Below are positions 46,762-58,088 of a stretch of DNA of 64,000 nt, piece after piece. Every line of letters begins with the position of its first letter. The stretch's first letter is position 1. Made by a program: the position numbers and the translations under genes. The stretch comes from Plantago elongata (Eukaryota; Streptophyta; Magnoliopsida; Lamiales; Plantaginaceae). The notes below the pieces were generated by a model. It saw only the letters and a program-made list of their open reading frames with translations. It had not been told where the DNA came from and did no database searches. The stretch lies in contig JAYMSP010000213.1 of assembly GCA_036897095.1 (NCBI GenBank), positions 1 through 64,000 of the forward strand, written 5' to 3'.

Positions 46762-47479
46762 TGAGAGCTGTTTTTCTACTTAATGTGATTGTAATTGGCT
46801 GGTTTTTGGAAAACAGTTTCCTTTTATCAGTGTTCTTTTCTGTATTGTTTCTATGTAGAATCTTCTTGTCTTCTTTGGAAATCGAGTTATTTGCATACTA
46901 TCTTGACTGGCTAATTATTGATTAATTTTTCATCCCTGAGCTTTTGTTACTGGCCCTTTGTTAGTAGAGTTTGGAAGAACAGGGTAGTGCATGTGCATCA
47001 TCTCAAGCTTATGTATCACTGTGCGAATTAAGGTTCTTCAGACTTGCTTGCTAAGTGTATGCATATCAAGCACGGAACACGAATAGAACTTAAACAAGTT
47101 CCTGAGTTTTCATGCTTGAACTAACATGCTGTACAATTTTGCTTTCATGCCTGAGAGCTGGATAGTTTCTTTCTACCATATCTGTTTTAGATTTTTAGCC
47201 ATGGCTCTTCGCTGTTCTTGCTTTGCGGTTCTGCCATTTGTTTGCCTGAGCCAATTTTTTTTATATGATATGATACTTTTGATAATTCGCACCTAACCTA
47301 CTCAAAATTGGATTTTTAATATTTTATGTTTTTAATTTGAAATTACAAATTCTCTTACGTGCATTGGTAAATACCAAATTGTAAGACTCACGTCTCCATA
47401 TATATTCGAACACATAAGTAGTAGTAGGCTTTCTAAACCCTAATCATTAAGATCCCGACGGTTAAGGCATTCAAAGCTA
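46762..47479. repeat. Segment duplicated beside the F-box array
   Basis: The 3' flank of the bTHXc gene. From about 46950 it contains sequences that recur elsewhere: CCTTTGTTAGTAGAGTTTGG again at about 50567 (upstream of the second F-box gene), and AAGTGTATGCATATCAAGCAC plus TTTTAGCCATGGCT and GCGGTTCTGCCATTTGTTTG again at about 52555-52720 (downstream of it). Confidence 0.7.
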
Positions 47480-48614
47480 ATGGAGATGAAATCGTCTGCA
47501 CAAAAGCCTACAATACTAGAAGCTGGAATTCTGGAAGATTTAATCCCTGGAATCTTATTACACCTCCCAGTCGAATCACTTCTGAAGTTCAGGTGCATTT
47601 CGAAATCATGGTGTTATTTAATCTCCAGTAGAAGGTTTGTTCAGTCCCAATTGAATTTTGCATCAAACAACACAGATCAGGCACACCTGATTTTAGAAAT
47701 AAAATTGCAGAATGATATCATCTACACTTATGAACAATATTATTTGAATGACTTGTGGAATAGATTAGATGACCTTGAAGCACCTGCACTTTCCTATCCC
47801 CTGGCTAGGAAAGCTTATAGATGACTTCATGTTCGCTTCATTGATTCCTTTAATGGACTATGTTGTGCCTCCGTCAATACTAGAGTGATTGATTGGAACC
47901 CATCTACGAGAGTAAACAGAGAAGTGCTTTACTTTGGCAACAACAAATATCGCAGCTTCGGATTTGGTTTTTATGATGGTGATTACAAGGTTCTGGCCAT
48001 TGGTCCACGCAAGTAAAACTTTGTATAGTTTAAGTACCAACTCTTGGAAAATACTTGATAACCTCATGGACATAGTAGGCACATATGAGTATGACAATGG
48101 GTATGAGTATGTCAATCGGTATGGGAAGACTGGGAAGTTTGCTAACAAGAAGATCTACTTTTTCACGAGCATCCGTACCATCTCTTATTTTGATTTGGAA
48201 AGTGAGTCTTTTGGTACGGTAGGGCTACCAAAGTATGAGGGTAATCTCTCCTCAATGTTGAGCGTACTTGGGAAATGGCTTTGTATGTGTGGTTATGAGG
48301 AAACTAGAACGGATGTATGGATTTTGAAACATCATGAGTTGAAAGGTGAGTGTTGGAATAAATTCATCAGCATTGATCATCTCTCAGCTTGTCCTGGTAT
48401 TGGTTATAGCAACCTGGCTAGACCCGAATGGATGACAAGAGAGGGTGAAATTTTGATCAGGTACTGCACATTGGATGGTACTTGTTTCATAATTTACGAT
48501 CCACAAAGCAAGTCTTCCAAGGAACCATGTAACGAAATGTCTACTTGGATGGGGGCATCAATTTGTGCCTACGTCCCAAGTTTAGTCTCACCTTATCCGA
48601 ATGATCAACTGTGA
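47480..48614 (+). pseudogene. Broken F-box protein gene (F-box associated type), paralogue of 51179
   Basis: The first 110 codons encode an intact F-box (LIPGILLHLPVESLLKFRCI, then SKSWCYLISSRRFVQSQLNF), very similar to the gene at 51179. A stop follows at 47821. The next ~200 bp align with the paralogue (FNGLCCASVNTRVIDWNPST, then FGFGFYDGDYKVLA) but in a shifted frame with a second stop, and from about 48020 the C-terminal F-box associated region is open in yet another frame (LYSLSTNSWKIL to SIC). At least two frameshifting changes and a stop are needed to explain it. Truncated F-box-only product of 114 residues remains possible, so it could still bind Skp1 without a substrate domain. Confidence 0.82.
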
Positions 48615-49900
48615 CCCTAAATCTGGAAACGAGAGCATAGTTGCTAGATCAACTTGCAAGTTTGTGCGCAGTTTCTTGCTAGGATTGATTTATATCTGTA
48701 AGGTTCAGATTAGCTTCTGGTCCGTACACATTATACTTGAAATTGCTTTACTTTTCTCATATTCCTGGAATTGTCAATCCGTTTTCATGAAACACTGTTA
48801 TATATTTCTGTATAACTTGGTAATGATGAGAAAAGACAATTAATCCATTGTGTACGATTGTCATCCTGTTTCAGACTTATCAAGCGCGTTCCACAGGGAA
48901 CTCCAGTGAACCTGATTTTATGATTGAGAGGTTGTCATGTTTAAATGCCGACAGGTAATATATTGGAACACGTACAGTTTTAGGTAATGTGGTTGCCGGA
49001 ATTAGTCATAAACATTAGAGGATCTATATATTCTGATGTTTCATAGCTATCTGGCCAAGCTCAGTCACAAGAATCAGTGGTTAGGCCAAATCGAATCAGT
49101 TTCATGAGTACATAAGTTGAATATATACTGCCAATTCGGCCCGGCTTCTTTCCAGGCTCTGGGGCGACCTGATCCCTGGCTATCCGTGTTTTGTTTCTCA
49201 CATCAGAGTTCAGAGGAATGAGGATATGATACCCAGTTATCCGCGTCTTTTTTGGCCTGGGGGTATCTGGCAGGCCCGGCTAATGTCCTGTGCAGGGAGC
49301 CCGCCCGCACAGAGCCCACCAAGTCAGGAGACTCATATTTTCTTTGTATATTTTTATATTAATATTATTGTACGTTAACTAATGTAATATAGGTGGTGGT
49401 GCAGTGGTAGTTGATTTTGGTTAACGGCTCTTCCCTACAAAGATTACAGTTTTGATACTTGTAGGATCCTTACATTAACAATCATTTTCTTTTTTCTTTA
49501 TTTCTTTCTGTTTCTATCCAAAATTAATAACAATCCTTTTATTTTCCATTTATATCTTTGTGTTTCTATTCAAAATTAATTTTATTCTTCATTGTTAACT
49601 TCTTTACCTTTTCATTTCACATGTTAGATGTTTTATTATAATTATCATGTAAATTAAATAGATTGATAAAAAATATGTTTCTTAAGTTAAGTTTATATAT
49701 ACATATTTTTGGGACACCATGTTTTTTAGACCAATAATATGCTTTTTTAGTTAAAATATTATGTGGCAGAGATAGATTTAATGTGTGAATCATGTGTAAA
49801 TTGTTTTCCACAAAATTTAAGTATATCATATTACTTATATGTTTTTAACATAATATTTACAAGTATGATAATTATTATTTTTCATTATACAAAGATATAT
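48615..49900. other. 3' flank of the F-box pseudogene and intergenic DNA
   Basis: No gene seen. A GC-rich island at about 49135-49325 stands out in AT-rich surroundings and repeats a motif internally (CTATCCGTG... and TTATCCGCG...). I cannot assign it. Confidence 0.45.
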
Positions 49901-50510
49901 ACTTGTACCAATTATTTTTTGTCACATCTTTTCTTTTAGATACGATATTAGAATTACAATATTCAATCGAATAAATACTTACTATCAATATAAATCTTCA
50001 ATAAATTTCAAGCAGAAGATAAATATCATCCATTTCAGGAATCTAACTCATAATAACCTCTTGGTTACGAGTGTATCAGCTTGCCACTCGACTATGAACG
50101 CTTAAAATATGTATTTGTGTGTGTGTGCGTGAGCATTATTAGTTGATGCTTAGTTTAAACTTTAAACTGTTGCACAGATCCTTGAAATCTCCAAAAGAGC
50201 CTTGTATACACTTGTAACAATTAGTTTTTGTCACATCTTTTCTTTTTAGATACGATATTAGAATTACAATATTCAATCGAATAAACACTTACTATCAATA
50301 TAACTTTTCAATAAATTTATATACAGAGGATAAATATCATCCATTTCAGAAATTGACTCACAATAAGCTCATGGTTACGAGTGTCTCAACTTGCCACTCG
50401 ATTATAAACGCTTAAAATATTTATTTGTGTGTGTGTGCGTGAGCATTATTATTTGATGCTTAATTTAAACTTTAAACTGTGACACAGGACCCTGAAATCT
50501 CCGCCTCGTA
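49901..50510. repeat. 2 x 309-bp tandem duplication
   Basis: Copy 1 (49901-50209) and copy 2 (50210 to about 50510) share ACTTGTA-CAATTA, TTTAGATACGATATTAGAAT, TTACGAGTGT, TTGCCACTCGA and a (GT)n run followed by GCGTGAGCATTATTA. Differences are scattered single bases and small indels, so the duplication is moderately old. It lies between the broken and the intact F-box genes. Confidence 0.88.
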
Positions 50511-50790
50511 TCTGGTCCTATTTTATATATTGCACACTTGTGTATAACATCTTTTGTTTACTGACCTTTGTTAGTAGAATTCGGAAGAACAGGGAGCATC
50601 TTAAAATCAAGCACCAACGAAACACTTAGAGAAAACAAGTTCTTGAAAACACAACATAAATATATACTTTTCCTTGGCAGAGCTTAAAAGCTCCCACTAT
50701 TCACGATTCAATTAAATTTTATCTTTTTACCTATTATAAAAAACGAATATTGTTCAACATAATTAAAACTTCTTGACAAACAACCTCTAA

Positions 50791-50902
50791 AGAGCTGTTT
50801 GTTATATAATTTAAACTGGTAAAATTCAATTTAAATGGCTTGTTATAAAACAGGTCATTTGAATCGGATTTTGCCAATTTGAATTGTATAACAATCAGCG
50901 TC
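50791..50902. mobile_element. Short MITE (112 bp) with TAA duplication
   Basis: TAA flanks both ends (50788-50790 and 50903-50905). The left end AGAGCTGTTTGTTATATAAT and right end (reverse complement GACGCTGATTGTTATACAAT) are inverted repeats. The inner ATTTGAATCGGATTTTGCCA is shared in inverted form with the 77-bp element at 6592, so the two are one family of PIF/Harbinger-type MITEs. Confidence 0.72.
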
Positions 50903-51178
50903 TAAGAATTTTATGTAAGAACATGGGTGTTGTCCATATACATTAATTTGATGATAAACCATTGTTTATATTTTAAAAGTTCTTATTTTTAAACCTAATT
51001 CCAGGTACTACTGTGCTAGCATTGCATTAGTCCTTTTTCGATTTGGAATGGAAATAAAGACTGTTCTCTATTAGAGATTCATTGAGGGTAATTAATAACT
51101 ATATATATTCGATCCAACTATAACAATATATAATATAATTACTGCTCTGTGGACTGTGATCATTAACTGCAGGGCAAC

Positions 51179-52291
51179 ATGGAATCAGCTGCTAAAATTC
51201 ACCAAGCTGGAATTCCGGATGAGTTAGTCGAGGCAATCTTGTTACGGCTCCCGGTAGAATCGCTGTTGAAATTCAGGTGTGTTTCGAAATCATGGCATTA
51301 TTTGATCTCGAGTAAAAGGTTTGTTCAATCCCAAGTCGATTTTGCAGCAAACAACAAACTTTTCCCACGACTGAGTTTAGAAGAGCCGCATACCTTCATC
51401 GGCATGAAGATCCGCATGAAACAATATAACGTGAATGCCTTGTTGAACAAATTGGATGAGCAAGCACCTAACCTTTACTATCCCACGTGTAACAGATCAT
51501 GGAAAACTTCTTTTGAGCTTCTCGGTTCCTATAATGGACTATGTTGTGCCTGGATTCAAAGTGGTTTGTTCGTTTGGAACCCATCTACAAGAGTATGCAG
51601 AGCATTGCCTCATATTGGTGTCGTTGGTGTCACGACACACCATTGCATTCTCAACATGGGATTCGGTTTTGATGGTAATGATTACAAGGTTTTCGCTAAG
51701 TATCATGATTCAGTCAAGTGCAGGTCCGTAGCAAAATTATATAGTTTAAGAGCAAATTCTTGGAAAATAGTACCCCCTAGCGAAGAACTAGCACGTCTGA
51801 CACCAGATCATGAGAGGAGGCAAGGGAAGTTTGCTAACATGAAGATCTATTGGCTTACATCTAAACTACATATAGTCCATTTTGATCTGGAAAGTGAGGC
51901 TTGGGGAACAGAACATCTACCACCAGAGGTTGCGGATCATCATAACAAGGAATTAGCAGTACTCGCGGAATGCCTTTGTCTGTGTTCTGGTGAAATAAAC
52001 AGTAGAACGAATGTGTGGATTCTGAAGCAAGGTGAGCCTTGGAATAAAATCATCAGTGTTGATTTTGAGTCTTGTTCTGGGATTGTTGAAAACACAATGC
52101 CTATACCCGTATTTATGACTGGAGAAGGTGAAATTTTGATTAGCTACAAGCTTTTGCATGCCACTGGTTTCATATCATATGATACAAAAACCAGGTCTTT
52201 AAAGCAATTAGGCAACACAATTCGTGGTTTGCTTAGGACCCCGACTATTGTCTACATCCCAAGTTTAGGCTCACCGGTTCTGGATGATTAA
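51179..52291 (+). CDS. F-box protein with F-box associated domain (CPR1/CPR30-like), 370 aa
   Basis: Single exon. Residues ~11-55 are a canonical F-box (GIPDELVEAILLRLPVESLL, then FRCVSKSWHYLISSKRFVQS). Residues ~95-330 are the F-box associated region: LGSYNGLCCAW, FVWNPSTRVCRALP, GFGFDGNDYKVFA, LYSLRANSWKIVPP, then IVHFDLESEAW and VWILKQGEPWNKIISVDF. This is the plant SCF substrate-receptor class that includes CPR1 (control of NLR immune receptors) and SFB/SLF genes. The start at 51179 is the first ATG of the frame and sits eight codons from the F-box. All blocks are intact in contrast to the copy at 47480. Substrate unknown. It is the intact member of a small tandem array. Confidence 0.9.
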   Translation: MESAAKIHQAGIPDELVEAILLRLPVESLLKFRCVSKSWHYLISSKRFVQSQVDFAANNKLFPRLSLEEPHTFIGMKIRMKQYNVNALLNKLDEQAPNLYYPTCNRSWKTSFELLGSYNGLCCAWIQSGLFVWNPSTRVCRALPHIGVVGVTTHHCILNMGFGFDGNDYKVFAKYHDSVKCRSVAKLYSLRANSWKIVPPSEELARLTPDHERRQGKFANMKIYWLTSKLHIVHFDLESEAWGTEHLPPEVADHHNKELAVLAECLCLCSGEINSRTNVWILKQGEPWNKIISVDFESCSGIVENTMPIPVFMTGEGEILISYKLLHATGFISYDTKTRSLKQLGNTIRGLLRTPTIVYIPSLGSPVLDD

Positions 52292-54040
52292 CAGTGACGC
52301 GGAGCATGGAGACGAGGCAGTATGTATTCTTGCTGAATCAAAATTCCAGTTTATGCATTAGTGTTGGGATTGTTTGGTATATGCTGGTTTAATATCCAAT
52401 TCATGCTAATGTGGGACTTTTGTTTTGTGAAGAAGACTTTTCATAGCTTTTCATTACTCATCATAGAAAAAAGATTCACCAGAAAAATGCTCAGTATAAG
52501 AATTCTGTAATTTAGGGATTTCACATAGCAGATTCAAGTCCTTTAGGCTTTCTTGCAAAGTGTATGCAAAATCAAGCACAAAGCATATAGAAAAAAAGTT
52601 CCCAAGGTTTCTCTTAAACATTCCTCAGAGCTACACAGTTCTTTCTACCCGTATCTGGAATAAACTTTTAGCCATGGCTATTGTGGTCTTGCATCGCGGT
52701 TCTGTCATTTGTTTGCCTTATGAGCCGGTTGATTTTATCAGACCAGTCTTCGTCGATTATTTCATACCAAGCCCGGGACAAAATTGATCAGGATGCAGGA
52801 GGAGAGATGAAGTTACCTAATGTTCATCTTTTACAAAAGTTGCAGCAGGCATCTCGAAGCTTCAACTTCTCTATTCACTGCCATAACGGAACACGTTTTG
52901 AAGACTCACAGCTTGAAGGAAAGACAAGGAGTAATGCGCAAGGCTGCAATTACCTCTTTAAATAGCAGTTAGAGTAAAGTTAGCTTCTTTGATTTTGCTG
53001 GACCAAACATCTTAATGTATACTACTTTAAATTGGCATGTTTAAACAGGGCTTTACCTTGTGCAGGACTTAAGGCTCATCTCGCAGCCATTTTGATGTAC
53101 ACATGCTCTGATACACCCCCGTGAATCTTCTTTACTAGTGCAATAAACGTAGGAAATTCCCCGAAAAAGAAAAATTCCAAAGCTCCATCACTCTGCCACT
53201 TCAGATTTTCCACAAAAGAAAGGCCATCTCGGATTTCGTATTCACTTTCTGATAGCTAAATCATCATTCACGACTAGTAACTTCTAAGTTTCAAAGATAT
53301 GCATATACATCATGTCTAACTTCTACAACACCAGCATGACATGAAAACACATGCATACCTGAATGTAAATTAAAAAGTTGCAAGTTGTCCATGACAGTAT
53401 GAAACATGCAAAGCCCAGGAAATTGCATCAAATAAGAGTCATTCTATTATTGCAGATGCAAATTCCAATCCACTACCAGTTTTGAGTCCATGTCTCGGTC
53501 AGACCCCAAGACCGATACTTACCGTTGTATGTAACTCCCTTTGTAGACTCGTGCGGACGGAAGAGATTATGAAAATGGCAACTAACTAAAAAAAAATACG
53601 AGGAAGAGGATGGTGTAGCTCGCAGCTCACCTTTAAAAGCAAATTTCATCTCATCTGTTGAAGAAATCTGTGCACCTCAATCAAACTAGAGCTTATAGTA
53701 TATAGTATACAGTATACACACTCAAGAAAATCTTTACAGGATACTCGAATCCATAAGCTATTTTGTAGTAGAGCTATCATCATTCACAAAAACAATCAAT
53801 ATTCGGGTAATTATCACCTATCACATCCACATAACAAATCAATTCATCACCATATACACAGATAACCTTTTAGGAAACAAATTCACAAAAGGAACACAAG
53901 ACGAATTCGAATTTTTTCATAACAGAGAAATTACCTGCATCTTCATCATTCAATTGACAGAAGTAGCAAACAAAACACCAATCAAACAAAACAAAAAATA
54001 TACATAAACTGAAACCCTGATCATCATCGACTCATCGTCA
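52292..54040. other. 3' flanks of the F-box and PH1 genes with a partial third array copy
   Basis: At 52540-52730 sequence that precedes the F-box pseudogene (47050-47245) recurs, showing a third, gene-less duplicate unit. About 53640-54040 is likely the 3' untranslated region of the minus-strand PH1 gene; a good donor (GCAG|GTAATT near 53935, minus strand) suggests a 3'-UTR intron. No further protein is seen. Confidence 0.5.
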
Positions 54041-54481
54041 TCACTTACGGCAATCATAATCAAGGACTTCCTCATCAGTAACAACCGACCTAGAGTGCTG
54101 CACGATCGATCTCCCAATCGCATTAATCCAGTCCTCCTTCTCCTTCTCCGAATCGGCAATAAAGTACATCGTCTCGCTCCTCGTCGACAGCTCAAACGCG
54201 AATTGCCGATTAATCACATCCTCAGCGCCTTTGACGGTGAGACAGGCGGCAACCGGGATAGCGCCGCGAGGACGGGAGGCGCGTGTGATGGTGGATTCCT
54301 TGAACCAGAAGAGTCTTCCTTGTTTGAGAACAAACCAACGGCGGCGCCAGGTTTTGATATATTCGCCTTGTTTGGTGAGCCAGCCGGAGCGTTCAGGGGT
54401 GGTCCAGTACTCGATTCCGTCGTACTCGTCGGCGGCAGGTTGATCGGTGCCCATCACGGCTCGCCAGAGACTAGCAGCCAT
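54041..54481 (-). CDS. PH1: Pleckstrin homology domain protein 1 (AtPH1-like), 146 aa
   Basis: A small protein that is almost entirely a PH domain (residues ~27-130): RSGWLTKQGEYIKTWRRRWF, VLKQGRLFWFK, RGAIPVAACLTVKGAEDVIN, FAFELSTRSETMYFIADSEK and EKEDWINAIGRSIV with the invariant domain-closing Trp. The N-terminus MAASLWRAVMG and the length match Arabidopsis PH1 (about 145 aa), a phosphoinositide-binding protein of late endosome and vacuole membranes. The basic WRRRWF segment provides the lipid-binding surface. One exon. The ATG is the first in frame, preceded by a GA/CT-rich leader. Intact and probably expressed. Confidence 0.93.
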   Translation of the reverse strand: MAASLWRAVMGTDQPAADEYDGIEYWTTPERSGWLTKQGEYIKTWRRRWFVLKQGRLFWFKESTITRASRPRGAIPVAACLTVKGAEDVINRQFAFELSTRSETMYFIADSEKEKEDWINAIGRSIVQHSRSVVTDEEVLDYDCRK

Positions 54482-56169
54482 GGGAGTTGCAGAAGGAAAT
54501 GATTGGATCGATGGCAGATGGGATTTTAGAACTGGATCTTTGTTGGGACTTGGGTGGGTATAAAAGGGAAAACCAAAATAGAAATATTACTCCCTCCTCC
54601 GGTCGATAATAACTTCTGGATTTACTTTATTTTGATTCTAAAAAAATTAGTTAAATATTAATTTGTGAGTGATAGCAATTTGATTAACATATTGATAAAG
54701 TTGTAAGTGGATGATAAAATAGGTGAGACAAGTAATAAATAATAAGTTAGTGAGATGAAAACTTTAAATTTTTTTTGTTAGAAAGTTTCTAACAAAACAC
54801 AAAAAGGAAAAGTGATGAAGATTTTAAAAGATTTAAGGAAGTATATTTTAAGGATTATTAATAATGATTTATAACTCATTTGCGATAATAATAGTTTATT
54901 AACGTAAACATTATCGGACGGTCTAGATTAGAATTTAAATTGAAATAATTTAATTGAAATTGAACTTTTTACTCAAAAGTTAATTTCAATTGAGCTGTTT
55001 TAAATTTAATTAAAATTCTAATTCAAGCCGTCATTATTATTATTATATATTCGATGTTTTTATGCGATTTGGATCCCATTTTTATTGTTTATATTTTTTT
55101 ATAAAATTTTAATTCAATTATAATTATAAATTATTAATTTTTATAATTCAACTGAAATTTAGTTACTATTTAAATTTAAAATTAGTTAGTTAAATTTTCT
55201 TGTCATAGTTTAATAGAAAAAATTTAATATAATATAAACGAGGAATATGTTAAGTGAGTATTTATGAATTTTCGTGCTTATTATAACACATTTAATCATG
55301 AGAATTTGGACTGTTTAACGGGGTGTTGATTCCATTCATATCTAAAATCTTAATATTGTAATTTTTGTCTAAATGAAAACTTGTGTTCTAGGTAAGAATT
55401 AGAGTAAAGGGGTTAATTTTCATAATGGGAGGTGTAAATCTGAGCCTACTAATTTGTGGTCTATAAATTTATATTTGACCATTGTGTATTAATACTGTTT
55501 GATTTAGAAATTGATACATGAAGTATTTGGTCAATTTATCCCTAAAATGATAAAATTGTGCTTCTTATTTCAACAATATTTTGTTCAACATGTCAATTGA
55601 ATTGAACGCTTTCCAACAAGTTAAACAAAATGAGCAAGATGTGTAGTTTTGTCAAAAACACTACTCATAGGTGTTACTTTCTTCATATTTCAAGCTAGGT
55701 TCTACATGAACCTTATTGTTATATACTTGGTTATTTATTAGGTAGTTCAGTTAGTCGGTGTTGAACTTAAAATTTATAAATTATAATATTATATTAACTA
55801 AGTACTCTTTAAATTAGATCATTATATTAATATATTATCATTTAAACTACATATGTATTAATAAATATTAAAACATTTTTAATAATGTTTCCAATTACAA
55901 TTACAATAAACCATTTAGCAATTACAATTACACCATTTAGCAAAAAGACAAGTTCACACCACTCTAAACTCAAAGGCCCAACCAGACATTGGGCCTTTAA
56001 CAGGTCCTAAAGACTAGATACCCAACTCACAAACAGGCCATACAAACCATAACAAGTCCATTTCATATCTTGAATATTTTATTCCATTCATCTTTGTTTA
56101 TTCATCTTTTTCAGAATTCAGATAAAACAGCCAAACTGAAAAACCGATCACTCCACTGAAAAACCAACA
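54482..56169. other. Intergenic between PH1 and clathrin light chain
   Basis: PH1 promoter, then a decayed Stowaway-like sequence (left end at about 54590, ACTCCCTCCTCCGGTCG) and AT-rich DNA up to the clathrin light chain leader. No gene seen. Confidence 0.5.
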
Positions 56170-58088
56170 ATGTCGTCCTCTTTCGCAGACTCCTTCAACC
56201 AATTCTCCGACGAATTGCCGATCATCATTCCCGATGAGACAATTGACGACGCTTATCTCGGTCCTTACGCTTTCTCCACTGACGACTCTAAGCCGGCTTC
56301 AGTATTCGCGTCGGATCCGGCAGAATTGTACTCTGACATCGATGACGGCCCAATTTTGCCTCCTCCGTCGGAAATGGAAGCTGAGGAGGGCTACGCTCTC
56401 AGAGAATGGAGAAGGTAGAGGTTCAATTGTTCATTTTGCTTTTGAATTTTGATCAGTTTTTCTTAGCTTTTATAGGCTTCTATTGTATTCTATGGTTTAG
56501 GATTTTATGCACGGTTGCAGTTTAAGAGTTAGGATTTCAATGTGACTGTTGATGAATCGGGTTTATGAACGTCTGTTAATTGTAGGCAGGGGTTAGGGTT
56601 GTTGTTTGAGGTGTTGGGGGGGGGGGGGGGGGGGTGTTTGGAAATGTTACGTAAACATGATGGAAGGTTTTATTTTGGAGAAAAGGAGTTTGTGTTTTAT
56701 TTAGGTGGAATTTGAAACCGAAATGAAAATTAGAACATATATAGAGGTCTTGAGAAATCAGCTGTTCTAAAGCTTATCGACAGTAGTATACTACTTGGAT
56801 TTAAAGAGGAGAATGTCAAAGAATTAACGAATGTGGAATTTTGAGATTGAATTTGGTACACAAGAGATGGATCAAGCATGGGAAATGTATTGTTGTTTGG
56901 ACTTTGGAAGTGTTATGGAAAGTTTTAGCCATGAGCAGCTATGATCATGTTAAGAAATTTGTATTAATGTCAAATGATAAATGAGTTCGTTTGTTTGTTG
57001 CATCACTCATTTGACAACGATCATGCCACTAGATTCATGTCCCGACATAGTTAATAACTTGATATATTATGTTTTTTAATGCATTTCAGAGAATCGCGTG
57101 TTTTTGCTTTCTTCTCCTTGAGATTATCACTCAAAACAATAAGTATTCTGTGAGTTTAACTACTTCATGCCGATAGCAGCAATTGTATTATGTTTTTTAG
57201 CATGTAGCTTTTTTGGTCTAAATGGGACCTCTTCATTGTATGTACTTTGTACTTGTGGCTGCCGCCTCTCGATGAATTTCACCAGCGGTTTAGATTGTTG
57301 TCCTCTATACAAGCATAGTTAAAATTCGTAATTAACATGAATTGTGTGGTGGCAGAGAAAATGCAATCCGGCTGGAGGAGAAAGAGAGGAGAGAGAAGGA
57401 ACTCTTGAGTGCAATTCTAGTCGAAGCTGATGAATACAAGGTTGAGTTTCACAAAAAGAGGCAGATCAATGTTGAAGCCAACAAAGAAACCAACAGAGAA
57501 AAGGAGAAGGTGAGGATGAATTTGAATTTTAAGGTTCTTTTTTAGTAGCTCACTGATAGTCATGAATTTAAACTTTCATGAATAAACTATCTGCTTGTTT
57601 GCCAAGTAGGTGGACTTTTTCACGTTTCAAACTGGTTTCACTCAATAGTTGCAGAGCTACCTATTTACCACCGTCTTTATCTTACCATATTAATATGAAA
57701 TAGTGCATTATTTGGATTTATAAGGTTAAGTTCCGAGCAGAAGTATGAACCCCCACTTTTCCTGATGTAATTGGGTTTGCAGGCTTTTGTTGCGAGCCAA
57801 GAGAAATTCTATGCTGAAGCTGACAAGGATTACTGGAAATCCATAGCCGAGTTGATTCCCAAGGAAGTTGTTTCAATGGAGAAGAGGAAGGGTAAGAAGG
57901 ACCAGGAAAAGAAGCCTTCGGCAGTCATACTTCAGGGGCCTAAACCTGGAAAGCCAACAGATCTCACCAGAATGCGTCAGATACTCGTAAAGCTCAAGCA
58001 TAACACCCCTTCTCACCTAAAGGATTCTCCAACATCTGTTGATTCTATTTCCTTGAAGGCGCCTGCTGAGGCTGTAGCAGTTGTTTAG
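56170..58088 (+). CDS. Clathrin light chain, three exons, 234 aa
   Basis: Exons 56170-56414, 57356-57509 and 57783-58088 join in frame (705 nt). The N-terminal exon is acidic and disordered ([20 protein letters not shown]) and ends in YALREWRR, the start of the heavy-chain-binding helix. Exon 2 is a charged coiled coil ([31 protein letters not shown]). Exon 3 holds the plant-conserved [20 protein letters not shown], then [20 protein letters not shown] and the block [20 protein letters not shown]. Light chains bind the hub of clathrin heavy chain and regulate coat assembly at plasma membrane and trans-Golgi. The three-exon build and C-terminal motifs match Arabidopsis CLC1-3; length is at the short end. 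Intron 1 contains a 19-base poly(G) run. Confidence 0.92.
56616..56634 (+). repeat. Poly(G) tract of 19 bases
   Basis: An uninterrupted G19 run in intron 1 of the clathrin light chain gene, preceded by further G-rich sequence (GGGGTTAGGGTTG). It could form a G-quadruplex in DNA or pre-mRNA; exact length is prone to sequencing error. Confidence 0.9.
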
